Shown one piece after another: positions 8,526-15,889 of a stretch of DNA of 64,000 bases. A program made the position numbers and the translations under genes. Numbering within the stretch: position 1 is the stretch's first letter; every line of letters starts with the position of its first letter. The stretch lies in contig NZ_QJUO01000005.1 in the NCBI RefSeq assembly GCF_004327335.1, positions 62,001-126,000 of the forward strand, given 5' to 3'. The notes under the pieces were generated by a model. That model did not search any database, was not told where the DNA came from, and was given only the letters and a program-made list of their open reading frames with translations. The stretch is from Stutzerimonas kirkiae (lineage in GTDB: Bacteria; Pseudomonadota; Gammaproteobacteria; Pseudomonadales; Pseudomonadaceae).

Positions 8526-9350
8526 TTATCGCTGCGGCTTGAGGGTCATCTGCCGACGCTCGTACTCGACGATGCGCTGGCGATAGTGCTCGATGGTCTG
8601 GGCGGTCAGCACGCTGCGCTGGTCGTCCTTGAGCTCGCCATTGAGTTCCTGGGACAGTTTGCGCGCCGCGGCGACCATCACATCGAACGCCTGCTTCGGA
8701 TGACGCGGCCCCGGCAGGCCAAGGAAGAAACTCACGGCGGGGGTGGTGAAGTGGTCGATATCGTCCAGGTCGAAGGTCCCTGGCTTGACCGCGTTGGCCA
8801 TGGAGAACAGCACTTCGCCGTTGCCGGCCATGCTTTCATGGCGGTGGAAGATGTCCATCTCGCCAAAACGCAGGCCACTTTCGAGAATATTCTGCAGCAA
8901 CGCCGGGCCACGGAAACCGCCACTGTCGCGGCAGATCACGTTGATCACCAACACTTCCTCGACCGGTGCCTGTTCCTTGCGCGGCGCCTCCTCGATATCC
9001 TCTTCGTCGAGCAACGGATCGATCAGGCTTTGCTGCCTGGGCTCGTCGATACTCAGGTGCAGGTCGCCCTGGTGGGGCTCCTCGCGCCGGGACCCGGACG
9101 GTTCGCGGGCACTGAGCGATGGCAGGCTATCCTCATCCAGTGCCGGGTCCTGGTCACGCTTGATCACGCGCGCCGGGCCGAGTACCTCATTGTCGCTTTC
9201 CTCTTCATCGGGCAGGTTCGCCAGGCTGCGATCGAGCTTGAATTTCAACTTGCCCTTGCCACCCCGCATGCGCCGCCAACCATCGAACAGAATCCCGGCG
9301 ATAACAATGATGCCGATGACAATCAGCCACTCGCGCAGACCGATATCCAT
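8526..9350 (-). CDS. zipA: Cell division protein ZipA
   Basis: An inner-membrane anchor that binds the FtsZ C-terminal tail and tethers the Z-ring. The chosen start ([13 protein letters not shown]) gives 274 residues. A membrane span at about 5-24 is followed by a basic patch ([17 protein letters not shown]), a Pro/acid-rich linker to about 135, and the ZipA C-terminal domain ([20 protein letters not shown]...). It is 170 bp downstream of smc. The usual third gene, ligA, is absent downstream; the convergent response regulator is there instead. Confidence 0.95.
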   Translation of the reverse strand: MDIGLREWLIVIGIIVIAGILFDGWRRMRGGKGKLKFKLDRSLANLPDEEESDNEVLGPARVIKRDQDPALDEDSLPSLSAREPSGSRREEPHQGDLHLSIDEPRQQSLIDPLLDEEDIEEAPRKEQAPVEEVLVINVICRDSGGFRGPALLQNILESGLRFGEMDIFHRHESMAGNGEVLFSMANAVKPGTFDLDDIDHFTTPAVSFFLGLPGPRHPKQAFDVMVAAARKLSQELNGELKDDQRSVLTAQTIEHYRQRIVEYERRQMTLKPQR

Positions 9351-9520
9351 TAATACCCCGACCTCTGATGACAATGATTAAAAAGCGAAGGGCGGTAAAG
9401 AAGTCCGCATTCGCGTATTGCAATAATTGGCCGCTAAATTAGCACGCCACACACCGGTTTGGCACCGCTGGCCCGTTGTCTTTTATATATCCTTTTGCAT
9501 ATCGACGGAAAAACCGCCCA

Positions 9521-12500
9521 TCAGCCATCGACCATGGCCACCGCCTGTTCCACATCCACTGCGACCAGCCGCGAGCAGCCCGGCTCATGCATGGTCACGC
9601 CCATCAACTGTTCGGCCATTTCCATGGCGATCTTGTTGTGAGTGATATAGATGAACTGCACGCTCGCCGACATCTCCTTGACCAGTCGCGCATAACGGCC
9701 CACGTTGGCATCGTCCAGCGGCGCATCCACTTCATCGAGCATACAGAAAGGCGCCGGGTTCAACTGGAAGATGGCGAACACCAGCGCCAGTGCCGTCAAT
9801 GCCTTTTCCCCGCCGGACAACAGGTGGATGGTGCTGTTCTTCTTGCCCGGCGGCCGCGCCATGATCGCCACCCCGGTATCGAGTAGATCTTCCCCGGTAA
9901 GTTCCAGGTAGGCATTGCCGCCACCGAATACTTTCGGGAACAACGCCTGCAGGCCGGCATTGATCTGCTCGAAGGTTTCCTTGAAGCGGTTACGGGTTTC
10001 CCGGTCGATCTTGCGGATGACGTTTTCCAGGGTATCCAGCGCCTCGACCAGGTCGTCGTTCTGCGCGTCCAGGTAGCGCTTGCGCTCCGATTGCTGCTGG
10101 TACTCGTCGATGGCCGCCAGGTTGATCGGCCCGAGCCGCTGGATGCGCGCCGCCAGTTGCTCCAGCTCATCCTCCCAAGCGCCCTCGCTGGCCCCCTCGA
10201 CCAGTACGCCAAGCACACCATGCAGGTCGTAGCCCTCCTCGTGCAGTTGCTCCTGCAAGGCCTTGCGGCGGACGCTGAGCGCCTGCCATTCGAGGCGCTG
10301 CTGCTCCAGTTGGCCGCGCAGCAACTGTGCCTGTTGTTCGGCCTGGCTGCGCCGCCGCTCGACATCGCGCAGCTCGCGGTCGGCATCTTCCACGGCCAGG
10401 CGCGCCTGCTTCAGCTCGTCCTCGACCGCCATGCGCCGCTCCAGCAGTTCCTCCAGGCGCATGCGCAGCTCTTCCAGCGGCGCCTGGCCCATTTCCAGGT
10501 TCAGGTTCAACTGCTCGCGCCGCTCCAGGCTGCGCTCGAACTGCTGTTCGAGCCGTTCCAGCGCCTGGCGGATGGACGCCTGCCGGGCCTTCAGCGAACC
10601 CAGCCGCACGGCCAGTTGGTGGGCCTGCTCCTGGCGCTGGCGCGCGTCCTGGCGGATGCCATCGAGGCCTTCACGGATATCTTCGCGCCGCGCCAGCAAC
10701 TGCTCGCGCCGCTCGATATCCTGCTCCATGGCGTCCAGCGCATCCTGCAGGATCAGCCGCGACTCGCCCAGTTGCTCCTGTTCGAGTGCCTGTTGCGCCG
10801 CCAGCTCGCGCAGTTCTTCATCGAGCCGCTGGCGGCGCAGCGAGCGCTGCTCCAGCCGGGCCTGCCCGGCGGAAAGCAGCGCCTTGAGCTCGCCGTGCTG
10901 GCGGGCGGCCTCCTGCTGGCGCCCGCGCAGCGCTTCCAGCGTCTGTTCCTGCGCGGCCTGCTGCTCACGCAGCGACGCCAGTCGTTCGTGCAGGCCCGCC
11001 AGCGCCTGCTCGCGCTCGTCCCGCTCGGCCTGCAGGCCGAGCAACTCCTGGGCGCGCGCCAGTATCCCGGATTGTGCATCGCTGCCGCGCCGTACCCGCA
11101 GGAAGTGCCGCCCCAGCCAATAACCGTCGCGGCTGACCAGGCTCTCGCCCTCGGCCAGCCCGGCCCGGGCGGCCAGCGCCTGCTCGAGGGTTTCCACCGT
11201 GCGCACGTGCGCCAGCCAGGGCGAGAGATCGCAGGGCGCCGACACCTTGTCCAGCAGCGAACCGGCCAGCGCCGGGCGCGACACCTGCAACCGCAGCAGG
11301 CGCAACTCGCCCTGCTGCAGCGCGTGCAGCGGCAAGCCGGCGAAATCATCCAGCAACAATGCCTGCAGGTCGGCCCCCAGCACCGTCTCCAGCGCCAGTT
11401 CCCAGCCCGGCTCGACCCGCAGGCCATCGGCCAGGCGCGGTGTCTCGGCCAGGCCCTGTTCGAGCAGCCACGCCTGCGTGCCCTGCCCGGGGTCCAGGGC
11501 CGCCTGCTGCAAGGCTTCCAGCGAAGCGATACGGCCCTGCAGGCGCTGCAATTCGCCCTGGGCCTGTTGCTCGGCGCGGACGCTGTCCTGCAACTGCCCA
11601 CGCAGTCGTTCCAGGCTCTCGCCGACCAGCGCCTGCCGTTCGCTCAGTTCCTTCGACTGCAACTCCTCCTGCGCCAGCCGCTGCGCCAGTTCCTGCTGCG
11701 CATCGTCCTGCGGATCGGCGCACAGGGCTTCACGCTCATCCGCCAGGCGCCGCTGCCGCTCATGCAGCCGCTCCAGCGCCTGCTCCAGTTGCTGGATGCG
11801 CGACTGCTGCACCTCCGCCACCCGCCGTGGCTCGGCGCTGTGCTGGTTGAACGCATCCCACTGTTCCTGCCAGTCCTGCATGGCCTGCTCGGCCTGCTCC
11901 AGGCCGGCGGCGGCCTCCTCGGCGGCCGCCCCGCTCAGCGCCTGCTCAGGCTCGAGCATGGCCAGCTCCTCGTCGAGCCCGGCCAGCACGCTGCGATCAT
12001 GCCCCAGGTGGCGCTCGGCCTCCTGGCGGGCCTGCTCAGCCTCGCGCAGGTCATCCTGCAACTGGCGCAGCCGCTGCTGACCATGCTGGATGCTCTGCTC
12101 GACCCGGGCGATGTCGCCGCCGACCGAATAGAAGCGCCCCTGGACCTGGTTGAAGCGCTCGGTCAGTTCATGGTGGCCATCGCGCAAGCGCTCGATACCG
12201 GCATCGGCATTGCGCTGCTCGGCCATCAGCGCCTCGAAGGCGACTTCCTGATCGCCGATGACCTGTTCACGCTGCCCCACCTGCTGGTTCAACGCCTGCC
12301 AGCGCAGCGCCATCAACTCGGCTTTCAACTGCCGCTCGCGGGCCTTGTGCTCCTGGTACTTCTCGGCGGACTGGGCCTGGCGCTGCAAGCGTTCGAGCTG
12401 GCGCTCCAGCTCCTCGCGCAGGTCGCCCAGGCGCGCCAGGTTCTCCTGGGTACGGCGGATGCGGCTTTCCGTCTCGCGCCGGCGCTCCTTGTACTTGGAG

Positions 12501-13009
12501 ATGCCGGCGGCTTCTTCGATGAAGTTGCGCAGGTCCTCGGGCCGGGCCTCGATCAGCCGGGAAATCATGCCCTGTTCGATGATCGAATAGCTACGCGGGC
12601 CAAGGCCGGTGCCGAGGAAGATATCGGTGATATCCCGGCGCCGGCATTTGACGCTATTGAGGAAGTAAGTGTTCTGCCCGTCGCGGGTGACCCGGCGGCG
12701 GATGGAGATCTCCGCGAACCCGGCATACTCGCCGGTCAGGGTGCTGTCGCTGTTGTCGAAGATCAGCTCGATGCTGGCCTGGGTGACCGGCTTGCGCGTG
12801 TTGGAGCCGTTGAAGATGACATCGGTCATCGACTCGCCACGGAGGTTCTTCGCCGAGCTTTCGCCCATCACCCAGCGAACCGCGTCGATGATGTTGGATT
12901 TGCCGCAGCCATTGGGGCCGACCACCGCCGCCATGTTGCTGGGGAAACTCACCGTGGTCGGATCGACGAAGGACTTGAAACCCGCCAGCTTGATACTTTT
13001 CAGACGCAT
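9521..13009 (-). CDS. smc: Chromosome partition protein SMC
   Basis: The ATPase of the SMC-ScpAB condensin. It has 1162 residues from MRLKSIKLAGFKSF, the normal pseudomonad length; the open frame continues upstream but without conservation. The Walker A is GPNGCGKSN (31-39). Two long coiled-coil arms flank a hinge near residues 500-650. The ABC signature LSGGEKALTALAL and Walker B MLDEVDAPLDD are near the C-terminus. scpA and scpB lie about 5 kb away on the same strand, and the rival condensin mksFEB starts 870 bp upstream on the other strand. Confidence 0.97.
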   Translation of the reverse strand: MRLKSIKLAGFKSFVDPTTVSFPSNMAAVVGPNGCGKSNIIDAVRWVMGESSAKNLRGESMTDVIFNGSNTRKPVTQASIELIFDNSDSTLTGEYAGFAEISIRRRVTRDGQNTYFLNSVKCRRRDITDIFLGTGLGPRSYSIIEQGMISRLIEARPEDLRNFIEEAAGISKYKERRRETESRIRRTQENLARLGDLREELERQLERLQRQAQSAEKYQEHKARERQLKAELMALRWQALNQQVGQREQVIGDQEVAFEALMAEQRNADAGIERLRDGHHELTERFNQVQGRFYSVGGDIARVEQSIQHGQQRLRQLQDDLREAEQARQEAERHLGHDRSVLAGLDEELAMLEPEQALSGAAAEEAAAGLEQAEQAMQDWQEQWDAFNQHSAEPRRVAEVQQSRIQQLEQALERLHERQRRLADEREALCADPQDDAQQELAQRLAQEELQSKELSERQALVGESLERLRGQLQDSVRAEQQAQGELQRLQGRIASLEALQQAALDPGQGTQAWLLEQGLAETPRLADGLRVEPGWELALETVLGADLQALLLDDFAGLPLHALQQGELRLLRLQVSRPALAGSLLDKVSAPCDLSPWLAHVRTVETLEQALAARAGLAEGESLVSRDGYWLGRHFLRVRRGSDAQSGILARAQELLGLQAERDEREQALAGLHERLASLREQQAAQEQTLEALRGRQQEAARQHGELKALLSAGQARLEQRSLRRQRLDEELRELAAQQALEQEQLGESRLILQDALDAMEQDIERREQLLARREDIREGLDGIRQDARQRQEQAHQLAVRLGSLKARQASIRQALERLEQQFERSLERREQLNLNLEMGQAPLEELRMRLEELLERRMAVEDELKQARLAVEDADRELRDVERRRSQAEQQAQLLRGQLEQQRLEWQALSVRRKALQEQLHEEGYDLHGVLGVLVEGASEGAWEDELEQLAARIQRLGPINLAAIDEYQQQSERKRYLDAQNDDLVEALDTLENVIRKIDRETRNRFKETFEQINAGLQALFPKVFGGGNAYLELTGEDLLDTGVAIMARPPGKKNSTIHLLSGGEKALTALALVFAIFQLNPAPFCMLDEVDAPLDDANVGRYARLVKEMSASVQFIYITHNKIAMEMAEQLMGVTMHEPGCSRLVAVDVEQAVAMVDG

Positions 13010-13369
13010 GAAGGGCGCTCCGTGTCGATCGGCGCGCGCGGCGCCTGCAAGGCTGGACAATCCCGTGGGAATTGCGCCACAGCGTGCAAAATCAGGCGAT
13101 TCTAGGGAGTATCGTGGCCTTGTCGCAAGGCGCGCCGCCTTCAAACGGGGACCGCACCCTATAAACAGACCATACGGATACTCATGGGCAGAACCTGCTT
13201 CTACCCCTCGTCCATGAATGAGAACGGGGTGAAATGCTTCATGCGATCGCCCCGCTCCGTCCCCTGCACCCAGGGCAATCGCGCTATACAAAAGATTGCA
13301 ACCGGATTGGCAAGTGAGTTTGTACTTGTGCATAAGGGCGATTGCGTTGTCCTTGATTCCTGCGACATT

Positions 13370-13488
13370 GCGATCCCGGCCAACCCCTCTACGAAACACG
13401 CATGAACCCGTCGCACATATAAACAAGGGCCGCTCTTCGTCGGCGTCCCTGCCGACGAAGGTTTCTCCGAGGGGTTGGCCGGGATCGC
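13370..13488. repeat. Nested inverted repeat, 20-bp perfect outer arms
   Basis: The outer arm at 13370-13389 (begins GCGATCCCGGCC) pairs perfectly with 13469-13488. Inside lies a second hairpin: CTTCGTCGGC (13435-13444) with GCCGACGAAG (13451-13460) around a 6-base loop. The architecture is the same as that of the neighbour at 13592-13701. Confidence 0.75.
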
Positions 13489-13591
13489 AGCAATTACCGC
13501 GTCGGCTATCAGAAAATCTATTCCGTCATTCCAGCCCAGGTGCGTGGTCTTATGGCCAGCGAGCTTTTTCCACAGTCACCTCGGAAAGTGG

Positions 13592-13701
13592 CTGTGCGGA
13601 TGCCAGGTGGCGGGACGGGGCCTTCGCCGCCAGGGATGGCGGCGAAGAGCTACAGGGATGTATTCACGCGTGCCCAGTACCGCCACCTGGCATTCGCACA
13701 G
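13592..13701. repeat. Nested inverted repeat, 22-bp outer arms
   Basis: The outer arm at 13592-13613 (begins CTGTGCGGATGCCAGG) pairs with 13680-13701 with one mismatch. An inner hairpin, CTTCGCCGCC (13622-13631) with GGCGGCGAAG (13638-13647), again has a 6-base loop. Part copies of the outer arm are found near 3309-3335 and 18833-18873. Confidence 0.75.
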
Positions 13702-13878
13702 AGGCGCCACACCCGAGGACACGCAGTGCACGCCATCAACCCCGGATACGAAATTGCCAATCCAGTTGCAAGGCTGCTCCTTGGCGGCAGCGCAATTGCC
13801 CTGCCCCTGCACCGCCAGCCAGTGGCTTTTTACGCTAGAATCGGCCCTTTTTAGCCAAGCAGAGCGACCGCCCCCGCG

Positions 13879-15114
13879 ATGATCGACCCCAAGCGCGTAC
13901 TGCGCGCCCTCGCCGAACACTGGCCCCTGCTCGAACCTCTCTGCGAACGCTTCGACAGCGGCACCCTGAGCCTGGTGGAGCTGCGCTACCAGCTTGCCGC
14001 ACAACTGCCGGCAGGCACCCCCACCGACATCACCGCCCTGCTCGACCAGTGGATTCGCCTGGATATCCTGGTGCCGGTGGCCAAGAGCCCCAACCGCTTC
14101 GAGCTGAACGCACAGATCCACGACTTCCTCGCCTACCTGCGGCGCGAGCACCGCCTCGGCCTGTGTCTGGAGATCGAGGCCTACCTGCGCCACCTGGAAC
14201 GCCTGGCCGGGCATATCCAGGACGCCTTCGACATCCGCGACGGCAACGACCTGGCGCGCCAGTTGCGCCTGCTCGACATGCGTGTGCGCGACGTACTGAA
14301 GAAGCTCGACAACGACGAACAGGCGCTGGTGGCGGTGGCCGAGCGGGCCAAGACCAGCGACCGGCAGATCCCGCTGCGCCAGCGCTATGCCGAGGTGCTG
14401 GCGACCTGGGACGAATATGTCGAACCGATGATCCAACTGGTGGCCGCCGACGGCGCCTTCGAACAGGGCGTGCACCGTGTCGAGCAGGTACTGCTGCACC
14501 TGCTCGGCGAACAGCAGCGCCTCGGCCAACTGGTCGACGACGACCTGCTGCTGCGCACCCACGCGCGCATCCTGGAAATGCAGACCAGCGCCCAGTTGAC
14601 CCTGCGCCGCGCCCGCGAACTGCTGCTGCCGCTGCGCGAGGAAGCACGCCGCCACAACGCCGTCACCCGTGGCGCGGCGCTGGCGCTGGCGAGCATCCGC
14701 AAGAAGGGCCTGGACGCCGTGCCACAAGCCTCGCTGGCGCTGTTCACCCGCCCGCAGAGCACCTTCCTCGGCAGCGCCTCGCAGGTGGAGGCCTATGTCT
14801 ATGCCCTGGCGCGCTTCCAGCCGAAGCCGGCGCGCTTCCCAAAAGCCACCGGCAAGCGCCGCGCCGACGCCGCGCATGCCCCGCGTACCGCGCGGGAAAT
14901 GCTCGAACGCTGCGAACGCTCCCTGCCACTGCCCGACCTGATGGCCTGGTTGCTGGAACAGGAACCGGAGGGGGCCACCGATGAACTGCTGTACTGGTTC
15001 TCACGCCTGTCGCGCGATAGCCGCTTCCAGCGCGAACGCCTGCCACGCAGTGACTACCTGACCCGCGAACACCATGTCAGCCTCGCTTCCTATGCCCTAC
15101 TCAAGACTCCGTAG
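13879..15114 (+). CDS. mksF: MksF, kleisin-like subunit of the MksBEF condensin
   Basis: 411 residues, all helical in appearance. It matches the DUF3375/MukF-like kleisin of the P. aeruginosa MksBEF system. The N-terminal winged-helix-like region (about 1-85: VLRALAEHWPLLEPL...LDILVPV) is followed by a helical middle (RLGLCLEIEAYLRHLERLAGH) and a C-terminal winged-helix part ending LSRDSRFQRERLPRSDYLT. The MksBEF complex is an alternative condensin of the MukBEF superfamily that compacts the chromosome alongside SMC-ScpAB. It is the first gene of mksF-mksE-mksB. Subunit naming follows the P. aeruginosa gene order, from recall. Confidence 0.88.
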   Translation: MIDPKRVLRALAEHWPLLEPLCERFDSGTLSLVELRYQLAAQLPAGTPTDITALLDQWIRLDILVPVAKSPNRFELNAQIHDFLAYLRREHRLGLCLEIEAYLRHLERLAGHIQDAFDIRDGNDLARQLRLLDMRVRDVLKKLDNDEQALVAVAERAKTSDRQIPLRQRYAEVLATWDEYVEPMIQLVAADGAFEQGVHRVEQVLLHLLGEQQRLGQLVDDDLLLRTHARILEMQTSAQLTLRRARELLLPLREEARRHNAVTRGAALALASIRKKGLDAVPQASLALFTRPQSTFLGSASQVEAYVYALARFQPKPARFPKATGKRRADAAHAPRTAREMLERCERSLPLPDLMAWLLEQEPEGATDELLYWFSRLSRDSRFQRERLPRSDYLTREHHVSLASYALLKTP

Positions 15115-15163
15115 GCTGCGCCGCGCGCACCGCAACCGACGACCTGGTGCGCACGGCGCACCC
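15114..15163. repeat. GGTGCGCACGGCGCACCC-type intergenic palindrome
   Basis: Arms 15114-15131 and 15146-15163 pair with two mismatches, between mksF and mksE, beginning in the mksF stop codon. A better-conserved copy is at 31875-31934, and a half copy at 652-674. Confidence 0.65.
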
Positions 15164-15184
15164 GACTGCCTGTGAGCATTACGT

Positions 15185-15889
15185 ATGAACATCGACCTTA
15201 AAGAAATGACCCAGCTCGCGCCGATCTTCCGCGAACTGTTCAAGGGCTACCACCTGTCGCGCAGCGAGCCGGAATGCTACGCCCAGCTCTCCACCCTGCA
15301 GGACCAGTACCGCGCGCTGTTCAAGGCGCTCGGCTTCGAACTGGTATGCGACCCGCGCGGCTTCTACTACTTCGTCCCCGAGCAGGCCGGCGCCCAGGTC
15401 AACAAGACCGCCCAGCGCCTGGCGCTGTTCACCTTCATCCTGGTCGAACACCTCGCCGACCAGGGCCGCGACCCGCTCGCGGTGCTCGACGGCGGCAGCC
15501 TCGGGCGTGACGAGCTGCCGGCGCTGCTGGAGAAATACCGCGACCTGTTCGTGCAGGCGGAAGTCACTACCCAGGACGAACTGGAAGAGAAAGTCATCCG
15601 CCGCCTGACCCAGCTCGGCTTCGCCGAGGACAGCAACGGCGTCTACCGCTTCCTGCCGCCGATGCACCGCTTCCTCGATGTCTGCCTGTCGGTGCAGCAG
15701 GACCGCGACCTGGCGGCGAGCCTGCAAAGCGGCGACCTGTCCCTGCCGCCCCCCGAGCTGGTCGCCGACGAAGAGCTGGATGAAATCATCCTGATCGAAA
15801 ACCCACCCGCCCCCCGCGAGCCCGTCGCAGAATCCGAAGAGGATGCCATCGCCCGCGCCATCGCCGAACAACGGGAGCTCGACGCATGA
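15185..15889 (+). CDS. mksE: MksE subunit of the MksBEF condensin
   Basis: 234 residues, MukE-like (DUF4194), rich in helices: MNIDLKEMTQLAPIFRELFKG at the start, then winged-helix-like segments (ALFTFILVEHLADQG; VIRRLTQLGFAEDSNGVYRFLPP) and an acidic tail (VADEELDEIILIENPP). MksE bridges the kleisin MksF and the ATPase MksB. Its stop overlaps the mksB start by 4 bp (ATGA), giving tight coupling. Confidence 0.9.
   Translation: MNIDLKEMTQLAPIFRELFKGYHLSRSEPECYAQLSTLQDQYRALFKALGFELVCDPRGFYYFVPEQAGAQVNKTAQRLALFTFILVEHLADQGRDPLAVLDGGSLGRDELPALLEKYRDLFVQAEVTTQDELEEKVIRRLTQLGFAEDSNGVYRFLPPMHRFLDVCLSVQQDRDLAASLQSGDLSLPPPELVADEELDEIILIENPPAPREPVAESEEDAIARAIAEQRELDA

Larger units (their letters stand above)
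13010..13878. other. 870-bp gene-free region between divergent smc and mksF
   Basis: No credible gene: the short frames present are broken by palindromes and lack ribosome binding sites. It contains two nested inverted-repeat elements (13370-13488 and 13592-13701). A TAGAAT sequence at 13835-13840 is a possible -10 box for mksF. A part-copy of the GGCGATCGC-type repeat (GGCAATCGCGCTATAC near 13274) also lies here. Promoters for smc and mksF must both lie in this stretch. Confidence 0.6.

Noticed and set aside
10091-13105. Open frame of about 1004 codons opposite smc
   Set aside because: Antisense to the coiled-coil arms of SMC; Leu/Gln/Arg-rich with no recognisable domain and no ribosome binding site.
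13184-13838. Small open frames in the smc-mksF gap (73 to 180 codons)
   Set aside because: They read through the nested palindromes, lack ribosome binding sites and show no domain-like sequence.
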